DNA of 10,105 nt from positions 1 to 10,105 of the forward strand of contig JADFOP010000057.1 in assembly GCA_022562795.1 (NCBI GenBank), in the 5' to 3' direction. Source of the DNA: Nitrospinota bacterium. Lineage in GTDB: Bacteria; JADFOP01. The stretch's first letter is position 1. The number at the start of each line of letters is the position of its first letter. The notes beneath the pieces were generated by a model. That model saw only the letters and a program-made list of their open reading frames with translations, made no database searches and had not been told where the DNA came from. Both the position numbers and the translations under genes were made by a program. Shown here one piece after another: positions 1 through 6,464 of this stretch.

Positions 1-72
1 CGCGCTTGACCGTGAGATCGAAGGCCCGCCACACTGACCGACGGTGAGCTTCAGCAGGCTTGGAACGGCCAT
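1..72 (-). CDS. Possible start of a gene running off the left edge
   Basis: An ATG at 72 on the minus strand opens a reading frame of 24 codons that stays open to the window edge (begins MAVPSLLKLTVGQCGG). A purine-rich GAGAG lies about 8 bases upstream of this ATG, which is acceptable as a ribosome binding site. The visible peptide has no motif I recognise. A second frame over the same bases also stays open but has no start codon. With so little sequence this may be chance, and the function is unknown. Confidence 0.2.
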   Translation of the reverse strand, partial: MAVPSLLKLTVGQCGGPSISRSSA

Positions 73-196
73 GGGCTTTCTCTCGTGGGATTCTCCGCGA
101 GCAAGCTAACTGGGCCTGGCATCACCCCTTTTTATGCAGATCAAGCAGCCCCTAGTGTCCCGTCCGATCAATTGGTTGAATCAGTCTGGTCCGCGA

Positions 197-224
197 GCCG
201 TCGTACGGCCATCCAGCCGACGGC
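197..224. repeat. Inverted repeat / hairpin, 7-bp arms
   Basis: GCCGTCG at 197-203 is matched exactly by its reverse complement CGACGGC at 218-224, with a 14-base loop. No T-run follows on either strand, so it is not a typical intrinsic terminator. It lies just downstream of the minus-strand TPR fragment that stops at 262 and could stabilise a transcript end. In GC-rich DNA a 7-bp match may also be chance. Confidence 0.3.
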
Positions 225-261
225 CGGTTGAGGAAAGCGAATATCTGTCTTTGGGGATCGA

Positions 262-552
262 TCAGGGAGTCACTTGGTCGCTGACTTCGCTAAGTGCCGG
301 CAGATCCAAGTCTGCGTTGTGCCAGATATCCGCAAGTGCGGTATAAGTTTCGCGGGATGCGGCCGCATTGCCGGTTCCGGCATTGGCGCGCGCCAGTCCC
401 AGTAGTGACTTAGTGCGCATCAGGGATCGCGAAAGGTGGTCCTGATAGGCAAGGGATGCTTGGCCAGCTCGGCCGAGCCCGAGAAGAACGCCTCGGTCAC
501 CTCGGATCAACGGCGCCAACGCGGTAATATCGAGATCGGTGAGGTCGGTCAT
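262..552 (-). pseudogene. C-terminal fragment resembling a TPR-repeat protein
   Basis: This 96-codon frame ends in a helix-turn-helix pattern typical of the last repeats of tetratricopeptide proteins. The motifs SLLGLARANAGTGN (near residues 50-63) and the following ETYTALADIWHNADLDLP fit the common ending 'LxGLARAxxxxGDxxxAxxxYxxLxxxWxxADxDLPxL'. The apparent ATG at 552 sits directly at a rearrangement joint with galE, only 3 bases from a 23-bp tandem duplication, so the true N-terminal part is probably missing rather than naturally this short. There is no signal peptide or ribosome binding site of its own. The first 30 residues are weakly repeat-like (LLGLGRAGQASLAYQDHL resembles a TPR A helix). 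The family call is inferred from pattern only; function is unknown and the fragment is probably non-functional. Confidence 0.4.
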
Positions 553-1453
553 GCCGCCACCTCGGCGGGAATGGCGACGCCACCTCGGCGGGAATGGCGA
601 TGCCGCTGGCAGTTTCTACAGCCGCGACCACCTCCTTGACTGATGCGCCTTTCTTGGTACCGAGATTGATGCTAGTAGTGGCCCCTCCTTGAGCCAGCCA
701 ATCCATGGCTAGGAGATGGGCTCTTGCCAGGTCCACCACGTGGATGTAGTCCCTAACACAGGTGCCGTCGTGGGTGGCGTAATCGTCCCCGTAAATTTGC
801 ATGGGTTCAGGGGCGGACTCACGGCGGCCGTCCCCGTGTGCGGCGGCGGCCTGGGCTACCCGCAGAATTCTGGGAATAAGATGGGTCTCCGGGTCGTGGT
901 CTTCGCCGAGGTCATCCTCCCAGTTGGCCCCCGCTGCGTTGAAGTACCGCAAGCTTACCGATCGTAGGCCGTAGGCCGCATCGGCGTCCCGTAAGAGTTG
1001 CTCGGCTATGTGCTTGCATCGACCGTACGGGGAGATGGGCTCCAGGGGATGGTCTTCCGGGATGGGAACCTCGGTGGGATTACCGTAGACCGCCGAGGAA
1101 GAGGAGTAGACCAAATTGGGCACCCCGTGGCGTTGCATTGCAGCAACCAGGGTGTGGGTCCCCACCACATGGACCTCGTAGTAGGGAAGCGGATCTTCCA
1201 TGGAATCACCCACCGCGGTGGGGCCGGCCAGGTGGACGGCCCCGGAGATGGGGCGGTTCCGAAAGATGGAGTCGAGTAGGTCTGAGTCGGTAACGCTGCC
1301 CACTACGAGTTCGACGTCCCTGACGGCCTCTCGATGGCCGGTGGAGAGGTCGTCAAGAACTATGCACGGGATATTTGCCTTGGTCAGCTCTTGGACAATG
1401 TGGGAGCCTATGTAACCGGCTCCCCCAACGATGAGAAGCGTTCCTTGTTCCAT
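497..1453 (-). pseudogene. galE: UDP-glucose 4-epimerase, C-terminally truncated
   Basis: This is an extended SDR epimerase of the GalE type, which interconverts UDP-glucose and UDP-galactose (or the N-acetyl forms) in the cytoplasm using tightly bound NAD. The Rossmann NAD motif GGAGYIGSH is at residues 10-18. The Ser-rich strand VYSSSSAVYG is at 115-124, catalytic YxxxK is Y143-K147, LRYFNAAGA is at 168-176, and RDYIHVVDLA is near 234-243. The normal protein is about 330 residues. Here similarity stops at residue 282 (IPAEVA), where the family normally continues with an ARRxGD-type UDP-binding segment. Instead a 23-bp tandem duplication shifts the reading into 36 unrelated residues rich in Arg and Pro. 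The Asn usual in the YYxxN motif is His (YYEVH, 91-95). The start ATG at 1453 gives the standard N-terminus, though no good Shine-Dalgarno is visible. Loss of the C-terminal substrate-binding part makes activity doubtful. Confidence 0.85.
555..600. repeat. Perfect 23-bp tandem duplication at the galE break
   Basis: Bases 555-577 and 578-600 are identical 23-mers lying head to tail. The unit begins CGCCACCTCGGCGGG on the plus strand. It lies exactly where galE similarity ends and the TPR-like fragment begins. With only one copy, the galE frame would stop at a TGA overlapping the ATG of the next frame; the extra copy shifts galE into a longer aberrant tail. The repeat may be a slippage product, a repair scar or an assembly artefact. 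Confidence 0.95.
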
Positions 1454-1556
1454 AACTATTTCAACCGATTACAACGATCCCCGACGGGCGCCGGTACTGG
1501 TCTGGCGGGCCAACGGTGGGCCTCTCAACGAGGCATAGAATCTCACAGTCGTTTTC

Positions 1557-1585
1557 ATTATAATTCAGTTCGTTTCATTTGTAAC
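1557..1585 (-). promoter_or_regulatory. Putative sigma70 promoter for galE
   Basis: On the minus strand, GTTACA (1585-1580) is separated by 17 bases from a perfect TATAAT (1562-1557). Transcription would begin near 1550, giving a leader of about 100 bases before the galE ATG at 1453. Because ATTATAAT is self-complementary, a plus-strand -10 exists at the same place, but its -35 (TAGAAT) is poor. The call is inferred from consensus matching only. Confidence 0.35.
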
Positions 1586-1638
1586 GCACAAGGCTCTCCT
1601 TCTAAAACTTTCTGGCTTGAGGGAGGCCCCTCGATTGA

Positions 1639-1677
1639 CTATAGTGGCGCACGTGTGAGGGCAGAGGTGCACTATAG
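1639..1677. repeat. 8-bp inverted repeat upstream of the M24 peptidase
   Basis: CTATAGTG at 1639-1646 is matched exactly by CACTATAG at 1670-1677 with a 23-base spacer. The spacer includes the palindrome CACGTG. The arms lie about 85-120 bases upstream of the peptidase start, where an operator or a 5' leader stem might be expected. No known regulator is recognised. Confidence 0.4.
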
Positions 1678-1760
1678 GCCCGTTTTAAGTTCCGTCGGTA
1701 AGGCTTCTTCTCAGCGACGGCGGGGCCATTATCCAGTGATGTTCACCGTGAGGTAGGGTG

Positions 1761-2918
1761 ATGAGACACCAGCAGCACCCCGGTGAGGAGGAAGCCGACG
1801 CCAGGCTACTCATCGGTGCGAGTGAGGCAGACGCCAATATCTACTACGCCACCCGCTTCTTTGCTCCCGATCCATTTGTCTACGTGGAGGTCGCTGGGGC
1901 GACCTACGTCATGGTGAGCGACCTAGAGCTCGACCGGGCCAGGTCCGAGGCAAAGGCTGATAACGTGGTGGCCCAGTCGGAATGGACCAAGAAGGCCAGG
2001 GCCTCTGGGCTGGATGAACCGAAGCTCCTCGACGCCCTCGACCTGCTGCTCAAGGAATTGGGGGTCGCAAGGCTCATGGTGCCCGGGGCCCTCGGCGTGG
2101 AGTACGCTGACGGCCTCAGGCTGCGGGGCTACGAAGTGCGGGTCAAGGCAGGGCCATTCTTCGAGGGTCGGCTGCTCAAGTCTTCCGAGGAGGTGGAAGA
2201 AATCACTCGGGTCTTACGGAGCACCGAGGCGGCCCTCGATGCGGCCATCGGAGCCGTACGGGAAGCCAAGGTGGCGGAAAATGGCGCCCTGCTCGCTTCA
2301 GACGGTGGCCCCCTAACCTCGGAGGCCATCAAGCGGATGATCGGCCGCCACCTTCTCGACCACGAGTGCCTGGCCGCCCACACTATCGTGGCCGGCGGCG
2401 AGCAGGCTGTCGATCCACACGAGCGGGGCTCTGGGCCCTTGCGGGCTGGGGAACCTATCGTCATCGACATCTTTCCCCGTTGCCTCACTACAGGATACTA
2501 TGCCGATATCACACGCACAGTTATCAAAGGCCCGGCCACCGATGCTCAGCGGGCCATGTACGAGGCGATTCTGGAGGCGATGGAGCTCGCCTTCGGGCGC
2601 ATCCGCGACGGGTTTGACGCGCAGGCCATCCACCAGGCGATCCTCGACCTATTTGAGGCCAAGGGCTTTTCCACGGGTGAGCAGGACGGTCGTATGCAGG
2701 GGTTCTTCCACAGCACCGGCCACGGCCTCGGTCTCGAGATTCATGAGCCCCCACGAATCTCAAAGGCCCCCGAAATCCTCAGAGCGGGGATGGTGGTGAC
2801 TGTGGAGCCGGGCCTTTACTACGCCGGCAATGGCGGCATCCGGGTCGAGGACATAGTTGTGGTGGAGGTTGGTGGCTGCCGCAACCTGACGGCCTATCCC
2901 AAGTTCCTGGAGGTTTAG
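1761..2918 (+). CDS. M24 family metallopeptidase (Xaa-Pro dipeptidase/aminopeptidase type)
   Basis: This is a cytoplasmic 'pita-bread' metallopeptidase that probably removes or splits N-terminal residues next to proline using two divalent metal ions. All five expected metal ligands are visible, numbered from the ATG: D236 (VIDIFPR), D249 (YADITRT), H321 (STGHGLG), E349 (VTVEPGLYY) and E363 (RVEDIVVV). H220 in DPHERG is the usual active-site histidine. Residues 1-130 form the creatinase-like N-terminal domain and about 140-385 the catalytic domain. The 13-residue step from D236 to D249 is longer than the 11 usual in PepP and matches the DIFPR-type subgroup I know from other bacteria. I chose ATG 1761 because GAGG ends 7 bases before it; a GTG three bases upstream is possible. 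There is no signal peptide or membrane segment. The gene stands alone on the plus strand, convergent with the methyltransferase, so its link to the glycan genes is positional only. Confidence 0.93.
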   Translation: MRHQQHPGEEEADARLLIGASEADANIYYATRFFAPDPFVYVEVAGATYVMVSDLELDRARSEAKADNVVAQSEWTKKARASGLDEPKLLDALDLLLKELGVARLMVPGALGVEYADGLRLRGYEVRVKAGPFFEGRLLKSSEEVEEITRVLRSTEAALDAAIGAVREAKVAENGALLASDGGPLTSEAIKRMIGRHLLDHECLAAHTIVAGGEQAVDPHERGSGPLRAGEPIVIDIFPRCLTTGYYADITRTVIKGPATDAQRAMYEAILEAMELAFGRIRDGFDAQAIHQAILDLFEAKGFSTGEQDGRMQGFFHSTGHGLGLEIHEPPRISKAPEILRAGMVVTVEPGLYYAGNGGIRVEDIVVVEVGGCRNLTAYPKFLEV

Positions 2919-2925
2919 ATAAGAA

Positions 2926-2954
2926 GGGCTAGGCTCCCTACCCGCCTTTTTTTT
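2926..2954 (+). terminator. Rho-independent terminator of the M24 gene
   Basis: GGG-C-TAGG (2926-2933, one bulged C) pairs with CCTACCC (2937-2943) around a CTC loop, giving seven base pairs. GCC and eight consecutive T residues follow (2947-2954). It begins 8 bases after the peptidase stop codon and reaches into the last codons of the opposing methyltransferase gene, where the T-run encodes Lys-Lys. The reverse orientation has no good T-run. Confidence 0.75.
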
Positions 2955-3600
2955 CCAGCTCGAATAAGATCACAGGGCAGAAAGGGCTTTTTAGGAGCCC
3001 GATTCGGTGGAGCCGTACAGGGTGGAGCCCCGTCCCCTCAAGGGCCCCCTCCAGCTCTGAGGTTGAGTAAGTCTTGAGGCGATGGGGAAGAGTGGGATCG
3101 TGCCAATGCAGGAGTCGGAACCTCAAGACGGTTGGGAGGTTCCATCGGTTCCTGATGTCTATCAGGCAGCGGCCGCCGGGCTTGAGGACGCGGGCCATCT
3201 CCAGCAAAAAGGTGCGTATGACGGCCATGGAAGGTAGGTTGTAAAGGGTGTTTAAGCAGGAGGCCGCTTCAAAGGTCCCGTCCGGGAAAGGGAGAGCTTC
3301 GGCCCTGGCGCTCACCAAGTGGGCCGCGGTGCCTCCATGATTGTCCAGGTAGGTTCGCGTGAAGGAGCGAAGCTGGTCCGTGGCGTTGTCGATCCCCACC
3401 GTATAGAGATTAGGTGCGGTGAGGGCAAGCTCTTCTAAGAAGAACCCTCTGCCGCAGCCAATCTCAAGGAATCGGCCTGAGGCGCCAACAAGGGCCAGGG
3501 CTGCGCGGTGCCGGACACGAGGCTGGTAGAAGCCCCGTGCAATGCCCTCCCGGGCCGTCAGGCCTCTCACCGCCCTGAACAGCTTTGGAATCATGGTCAC
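2938..3600 (-). CDS. Class I SAM-dependent methyltransferase
   Basis: This small Rossmann-fold methyltransferase of the Methyltransf_11 type (about 220 residues, normal length) is predicted cytosolic. Motif I LEIGCGRG (residues 45-52) binds S-adenosylmethionine. VGIDN (68-72) is the acidic-loop strand, EALPFPDGTFE (101-111) is the motif III region, and LKPGGRCLIDIR (139-150) is the post-motif strand. The acceptor cannot be read from sequence; its place at the end of a glycan operon suggests a sugar, a lipid-linked glycan or a small precursor. The furthest start is GTG 3600; ATG 3594 is an equally good choice and loses only two residues. No strong Shine-Dalgarno precedes either. Immediately upstream lies the wreck of a GDP-mannose dehydratase-type gene, so translation may once have been coupled to it. 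The C-terminus (KKGG) overlaps the terminator of the facing peptidase gene. Confidence 0.9.
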   Translation of the reverse strand: MTMIPKLFRAVRGLTAREGIARGFYQPRVRHRAALALVGASGRFLEIGCGRGFFLEELALTAPNLYTVGIDNATDQLRSFTRTYLDNHGGTAAHLVSARAEALPFPDGTFEAASCLNTLYNLPSMAVIRTFLLEMARVLKPGGRCLIDIRNRWNLPTVLRFRLLHWHDPTLPHRLKTYSTSELEGALEGTGLHPVRLHRIGLLKSPFCPVILFELEKKGG

Positions 3601-3620
3601 GATACTTTGGCCGGGTGGTC

Positions 3621-3791
3621 TTACTTATGCCTCTGGCTTATTGGCGATGACTCTGCGCCAGTAGTCCAGAAAATCGCACAATGTCTCCTCCAGCACCTAA
3701 TCCCGTAGATATCCAAGCCTTCCATCTCAATTAACAGCTCCACCAAGTGGCGGCCGGCGAAACCGGTAATTCCGGTTATCATAACCTTCAT
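3621..3791 (-). pseudogene. Internally deleted GDP-mannose 4,6-dehydratase/reductase remnant
   Basis: ATG 3791 opens with MKVMITGITGFAGRHLVELL, an NAD(P)-binding start typical of GDP-mannose 4,6-dehydratase (Gmd) and GDP-4-keto-6-deoxymannose reductase (Rmd). After about 31 codons (near 3699) homology breaks off. In a different frame the DNA then encodes VLEETLCDFLDYWRR followed by eight more residues and a TAA at 3625-3627, which is the characteristic C-terminal end of the same family. About 260 middle codons, including the YxxxK catalytic site, are missing. The original frame runs into a stop at 3621. The ATG overlaps the TGA of the wecA-like gene upstream (ATGA, 3788-3791), so the ancestor was a translationally coupled operon member, probably making GDP-rhamnose- or GDP-fucose-type sugars. 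The fragment cannot be active. Confidence 0.75.
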
Positions 3792-5008
3792 GGGGCATCA
3801 TCCTCGGCTTCGTCAGGCGCCACAGACGAAACCGTGTGCTCCCCTTCGGTTGATACGGGGGATTGTCGCTCTTTGTCGTTCTCCCGTCTCCAACGGGTCA
3901 CGTTCTCCAGGATGGTCACCAGTAGTAGAATCACGACTGCCTGGACAATCAGCAGTAAGGCGTCCCTCGTTTGAGCATTGCGCAGGACCGTGGAGGTCAG
4001 TCCCAGACAGAAGGACAGCAGTAAAATGAACAGCACGCTCTGGCGCGGGCTGTCGAGCACCTCCGCCAGACGGTGGTGCAGATGGTCCTTTCCCGTGTAT
4101 TCCAACCACTCCCTTATGGTCGAGATCTTTCCAGTGTAGAACCGGGCTATTGTGGTATGGAACATATCGAAAATGAGCACGCTGAATATGAGCAAAGGAG
4201 CGGAAATGGAGACAATGGGGTTTTGGTGCGCCCACTCACCCAGCACTGCCAAGCAGGCCAGGGCGAAGCCGAGGAAGGTGCTCCCGGTATCGCCCAGGAA
4301 GATGGTTGCGGGCCCGTTGAACCGAAAGTTGTAGGGCATGAAGCCGACCGAGGCTCCGAAGATGGCGATTGCCAGCCATCCAAGGTAGGGCTGGTTGGTC
4401 TGGAAGGCCAGGATCCCCAAGAAGAAAGAAATGACGGCGGCCAGCCCCGGGGCGAGACCGTCCATTCCGTCGAAGAAGTTCATGGCGTTCGTGATACCGA
4501 CGATCCAAATAATCGTGAGTGCGCCGTTGACCAGCGTGCTGCCTATCCAGGCCTGGGGAATCAGGACGAGGGTCACCCCGCTGGCCATGACAATGGCTGT
4601 TGCCACTAGCTGGGCGGCGAGCTTGGTCCGGGCACCTACGCCTACAACGTCGTCGATGACCCCTATGACGACGACAATCGTGCTTCCGATAAGGATACCC
4701 TTGATCTGCGGGATGAAGAGGAAGTTGGCGAAAATCGAGCACGTGAAAGCGATATAAATGGCCAGGCCTCCCATCAGCGGCGTCGGATGGACGTGCACCT
4801 TCCTGGAGCTTGGGATATCTACGACATCGAGGGCCGAGGCCCCGGAGCGGACCACTGGGGTCAGGAGATAGGAGATGGCGAAGGATAAGCCGAGGATGTA
4901 GGCCGACCTGAGGCCCCATGCAGTGAGGAGGTGTTTTGTGTAGGGAAGCAGGAGGGCTATTAACAAGCCCAGTACCGAATAGTAGGTGGTCCTCTCAGTA
5001 GAAGTCAT
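3788..5008 (-). CDS. Polyprenyl-phosphate sugar-1-phosphate transferase (WecA/TagO/MraY family)
   Basis: This integral membrane enzyme transfers a sugar-1-phosphate, commonly GlcNAc-1-P, from a UDP-sugar to undecaprenyl phosphate. That is the first membrane step of O-antigen, capsule or teichoic-type glycans. About ten or eleven hydrophobic segments span its 406 residues, within the usual size range. Family motifs are clear: TPLMGGLAI (76-84), the Mg-binding GVIDDVVG with D119/D120, NAMNFFDGMDGLAPG (174-188) with D180 and D183, FLGDTGSTFLGF (237-248) with D240, and the cytoplasmic HLHHRL (309-314). The HHR motif favours the WecA/TagO branch over MraY, which makes lipid I. After the last membrane pair there is a charged cytoplasmic tail of about 40 residues rich in Asp and Glu. 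It starts 21 bases after the PIG-L stop with only a weak GGGG upstream, so it is probably read by coupling. Its stop overlaps the ATG of the dehydratase remnant. Confidence 0.93.
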   Translation of the reverse strand: MTSTERTTYYSVLGLLIALLLPYTKHLLTAWGLRSAYILGLSFAISYLLTPVVRSGASALDVVDIPSSRKVHVHPTPLMGGLAIYIAFTCSIFANFLFIPQIKGILIGSTIVVVIGVIDDVVGVGARTKLAAQLVATAIVMASGVTLVLIPQAWIGSTLVNGALTIIWIVGITNAMNFFDGMDGLAPGLAAVISFFLGILAFQTNQPYLGWLAIAIFGASVGFMPYNFRFNGPATIFLGDTGSTFLGFALACLAVLGEWAHQNPIVSISAPLLIFSVLIFDMFHTTIARFYTGKISTIREWLEYTGKDHLHHRLAEVLDSPRQSVLFILLLSFCLGLTSTVLRNAQTRDALLLIVQAVVILLLVTILENVTRWRRENDKERQSPVSTEGEHTVSSVAPDEAEDDAP

Positions 5009-5029
5009 AGGCGGCCGTGGCCCCAGGTC

Positions 5030-5647
5030 CTAGTCCACGTTTACAAAAAGGCGAAGCGGGATAAACCCTTCGGCATTTTTCACTCGACCCTGGATGCCTC
5101 GGAAATGCGCTGCCGAGCGAGCGAAGTCCACAATCGTAAGCCCCTCAATGTTGGTCTTCGTCACCTGAGAGGCGTGGGCCTCCAGACAGGCGAGCTTATC
5201 CTCTAGCTCATTCTCTATATCGGTGAACACGGTGGGGGCGAAGTTTTGTGTCGTGGGGACCTCGTAGAATAAGACGTTCTTGATGTATCGAGTAGCGGAG
5301 GTGGTGACCTTAGAGAGGGCGCGGTGGTCTTGATGGGTGTCGTCAAAATAGTGGACGAAAATGATGTTGGGGCTGACGACTTTGATGACATCCTCGATGC
5401 GAGATATCAGCTCTTTGTCAAGAGGCAGCTTGGTGTCCGGGTATTCGAAGATAAACAGGTCCGTAGCACCCATAATCTGGGCCGAGCGCCTGAGCTCCTT
5501 AGCCCGCACATTTCCATCGCCGCCTTGATCCCCATGTGTCGCGACGAGGAGGTAGACCTTGTGGCCTTGGCGCGTGTACTTGATGAGGGTGCCGCCGCAG
5601 CCGAACTCGATGTCGTCAGGATGAGCGCCTACGGCTAAGATGTTCAC
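5030..5647 (-). CDS. PIG-L (LmbE-like) family N-deacetylase
   Basis: This soluble zinc-dependent amidase removes acetyl groups from N-acetylglucosamine-type sugars or related conjugates. Diagnostic features are the N-terminal AHPDD motif (residues 8-12; H9 and D12 bind zinc, D11 is the likely general base) and HQDHRAL (105-111), which supplies the third zinc ligand. THGDQGG (38-44) and EYPDTKLP (68-75) are also family-typical. The length of 205 residues is normal. Translation starts at GTG 5647, which overlaps the TGA of wbqC (GTGA), and GGGAG (5660-5656) precedes it by 8 bases. Placed between wbqC and a WecA-like transferase, it may deacetylate either a nucleotide-activated amino sugar or the undecaprenyl-linked sugar made by the next gene. 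BshB-, MshB- or antibiotic-type substrates cannot be excluded from sequence. Confidence 0.9.
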   Translation of the reverse strand: MNILAVGAHPDDIEFGCGGTLIKYTRQGHKVYLLVATHGDQGGDGNVRAKELRRSAQIMGATDLFIFEYPDTKLPLDKELISRIEDVIKVVSPNIIFVHYFDDTHQDHRALSKVTTSATRYIKNVLFYEVPTTQNFAPTVFTDIENELEDKLACLEAHASQVTKTNIEGLTIVDFARSAAHFRGIQGRVKNAEGFIPLRLFVNVD

Positions 5648-6336
5648 AGGAGAGTCTCCCTGGCTCGGCGGACCAACTCAAATCCTCCCTTTCCGCAGTT
5701 GAAGAGCAAGTCAATGGCGGCCATAGCGGGTTCAAAGTGTTCAAAACATTGGGGATAGACCGGGTGTGTAAACTCTTGAAACTCGACGGCGATCTTCGCT
5801 TCTTCGAACATTTTCATATCCATATAGTTTCTTCCCCCCACGCCTGCGAGGTAGGTCTCTGCCTCCAGGGCCTTGCAGAGGTCAATAAGCCGTGCCGTGG
5901 GCTCCTGATGGGTTTCAAAGGATGAGGCCAGGTGTACTGGGGTCACGATACCAAAGGCTTCCTTGAGGTATGTTAGGGTATGGAGGCAGAGTTCTACGAG
6001 CTTTGGCCATAGCTTGACATAGGTGTCGGTAAGGAAGGGCAGGTGCTCCATAAAGTGAGGTGCGCGGCCGTAGTTGAGCTTGAGCGCTTGTAGGTGCTTC
6101 CGGCTCCATGTCTGCTCGTTGTCGATGGTGACCTCGAGCAGGGGCGCTTTGTAAGCGCTCTTGACCGGAACTGTGAGCCACGTCCAGCCGTCGGCCGTCC
6201 TGATGCGGTTGCGGTTCTGGTGCTCCCGCCTGACAAACTGGACCGTATCGAGTACGACAAAGGCATCAGCCCTGTCAAGCTTATCCAGGTAGCCAAGCCA
6301 GGGGAGGTAGTGAGGTTGGTGGATAGCAACAATCAT
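5644..6336 (-). CDS. WbqC-like family protein
   Basis: The protein begins with the WbqC signature IHQPHYLPWLGYLDKL (residues 5-20), followed by DAFVVLDTVQFVRRE and QNRNRIR (40-46), and has the usual length of about 230 residues. Family members are found across O-antigen and polysaccharide clusters. Their biochemical role is poorly defined; involvement in amino-sugar modification or acylation has been suggested from context, not from this sequence. It is predicted soluble, with no signal peptide or membrane segment. It is the first gene of the minus-strand operon, transcribed from a likely promoter at 6408-6436, and its stop overlaps the PIG-L start by 4 bases. The ATG at 6336 gives exactly the family N-terminus but lacks a visible Shine-Dalgarno, so initiation may be weak or depend on leader structure. 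Confidence 0.9.
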   Translation of the reverse strand: MIVAIHQPHYLPWLGYLDKLDRADAFVVLDTVQFVRREHQNRNRIRTADGWTWLTVPVKSAYKAPLLEVTIDNEQTWSRKHLQALKLNYGRAPHFMEHLPFLTDTYVKLWPKLVELCLHTLTYLKEAFGIVTPVHLASSFETHQEPTARLIDLCKALEAETYLAGVGGRNYMDMKMFEEAKIAVEFQEFTHPVYPQCFEHFEPAMAAIDLLFNCGKGGFELVRRARETLL

Positions 6337-6407
6337 AGGTGGGCTAGTGGTGAATAAACGGTCCTCGCTAAGCGGTCCAGCGCCTCATAAAGGCACTTTT
6401 GTCTCGT

Positions 6408-6436
6408 AGTATACCAAGCCGGGGGGCAAGTGGCTA
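6408..6436 (-). promoter_or_regulatory. Putative sigma70 promoter of the wbqC operon
   Basis: On the minus strand, TAGCCA (6436-6431, 4 of 6 matches to TTGACA) lies 17 bases from TATACT (6413-6408, 5 of 6 matches to TATAAT). The predicted start near 6401 leaves a leader of about 65 bases before the wbqC ATG. The position is right for driving wbqC, the PIG-L gene, the wecA-like gene and the genes after them. Confidence 0.45.
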
Positions 6437-6464
6437 GCTCTAAGAGGAACCTGCTGTAAATCAA

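Larger units (their letters stand above)
1454..1757. other. Divergent intergenic region between galE and the M24 peptidase
   Basis: No convincing coding sequence lies here. An open plus-strand frame across 1334-1756 is mostly a shadow of galE and carries no family motif. The region holds a perfect TATAAT-containing palindrome (ATTATAAT, 1557-1564), a likely galE promoter, an 8-bp inverted repeat at 1639-1677, and two short GC-rich hairpins (GCCTC/GAGGC near 1520-1535; GAGGG/CCCTC near 1619-1632). The plus-strand promoter for the peptidase could not be placed with confidence. A TTGACT at 1635-1640 has no matching -10 at 16-18 bases. Confidence 0.6.

Noticed and set aside
1635-1663. TTGACT as a -35 element for the M24 gene
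   Set aside because: The hexamer 16-18 bases downstream is AGGGCA-like, with no resemblance to a -10 element.
1334-1756. 140-codon plus-strand frame upstream of the M24 gene
   Set aside because: Its first part is antisense to galE and the rest crosses the promoter and inverted-repeat region without any family pattern or good start context.
2129-2633. Minus-strand frames of 119 and 106 codons inside the M24 gene
   Set aside because: The plus strand encodes all M24 metal ligands in one uninterrupted frame; the antisense frames are products of high GC content.
4073-4919. Long open frames overlapping the wecA-like gene on both strands (for example 4073-4609 plus and 4236-4919 minus)
   Set aside because: They are out-of-frame shadows of a gene with five clear family motifs; their translations are low-complexity and rich in Arg, Pro or Gly.
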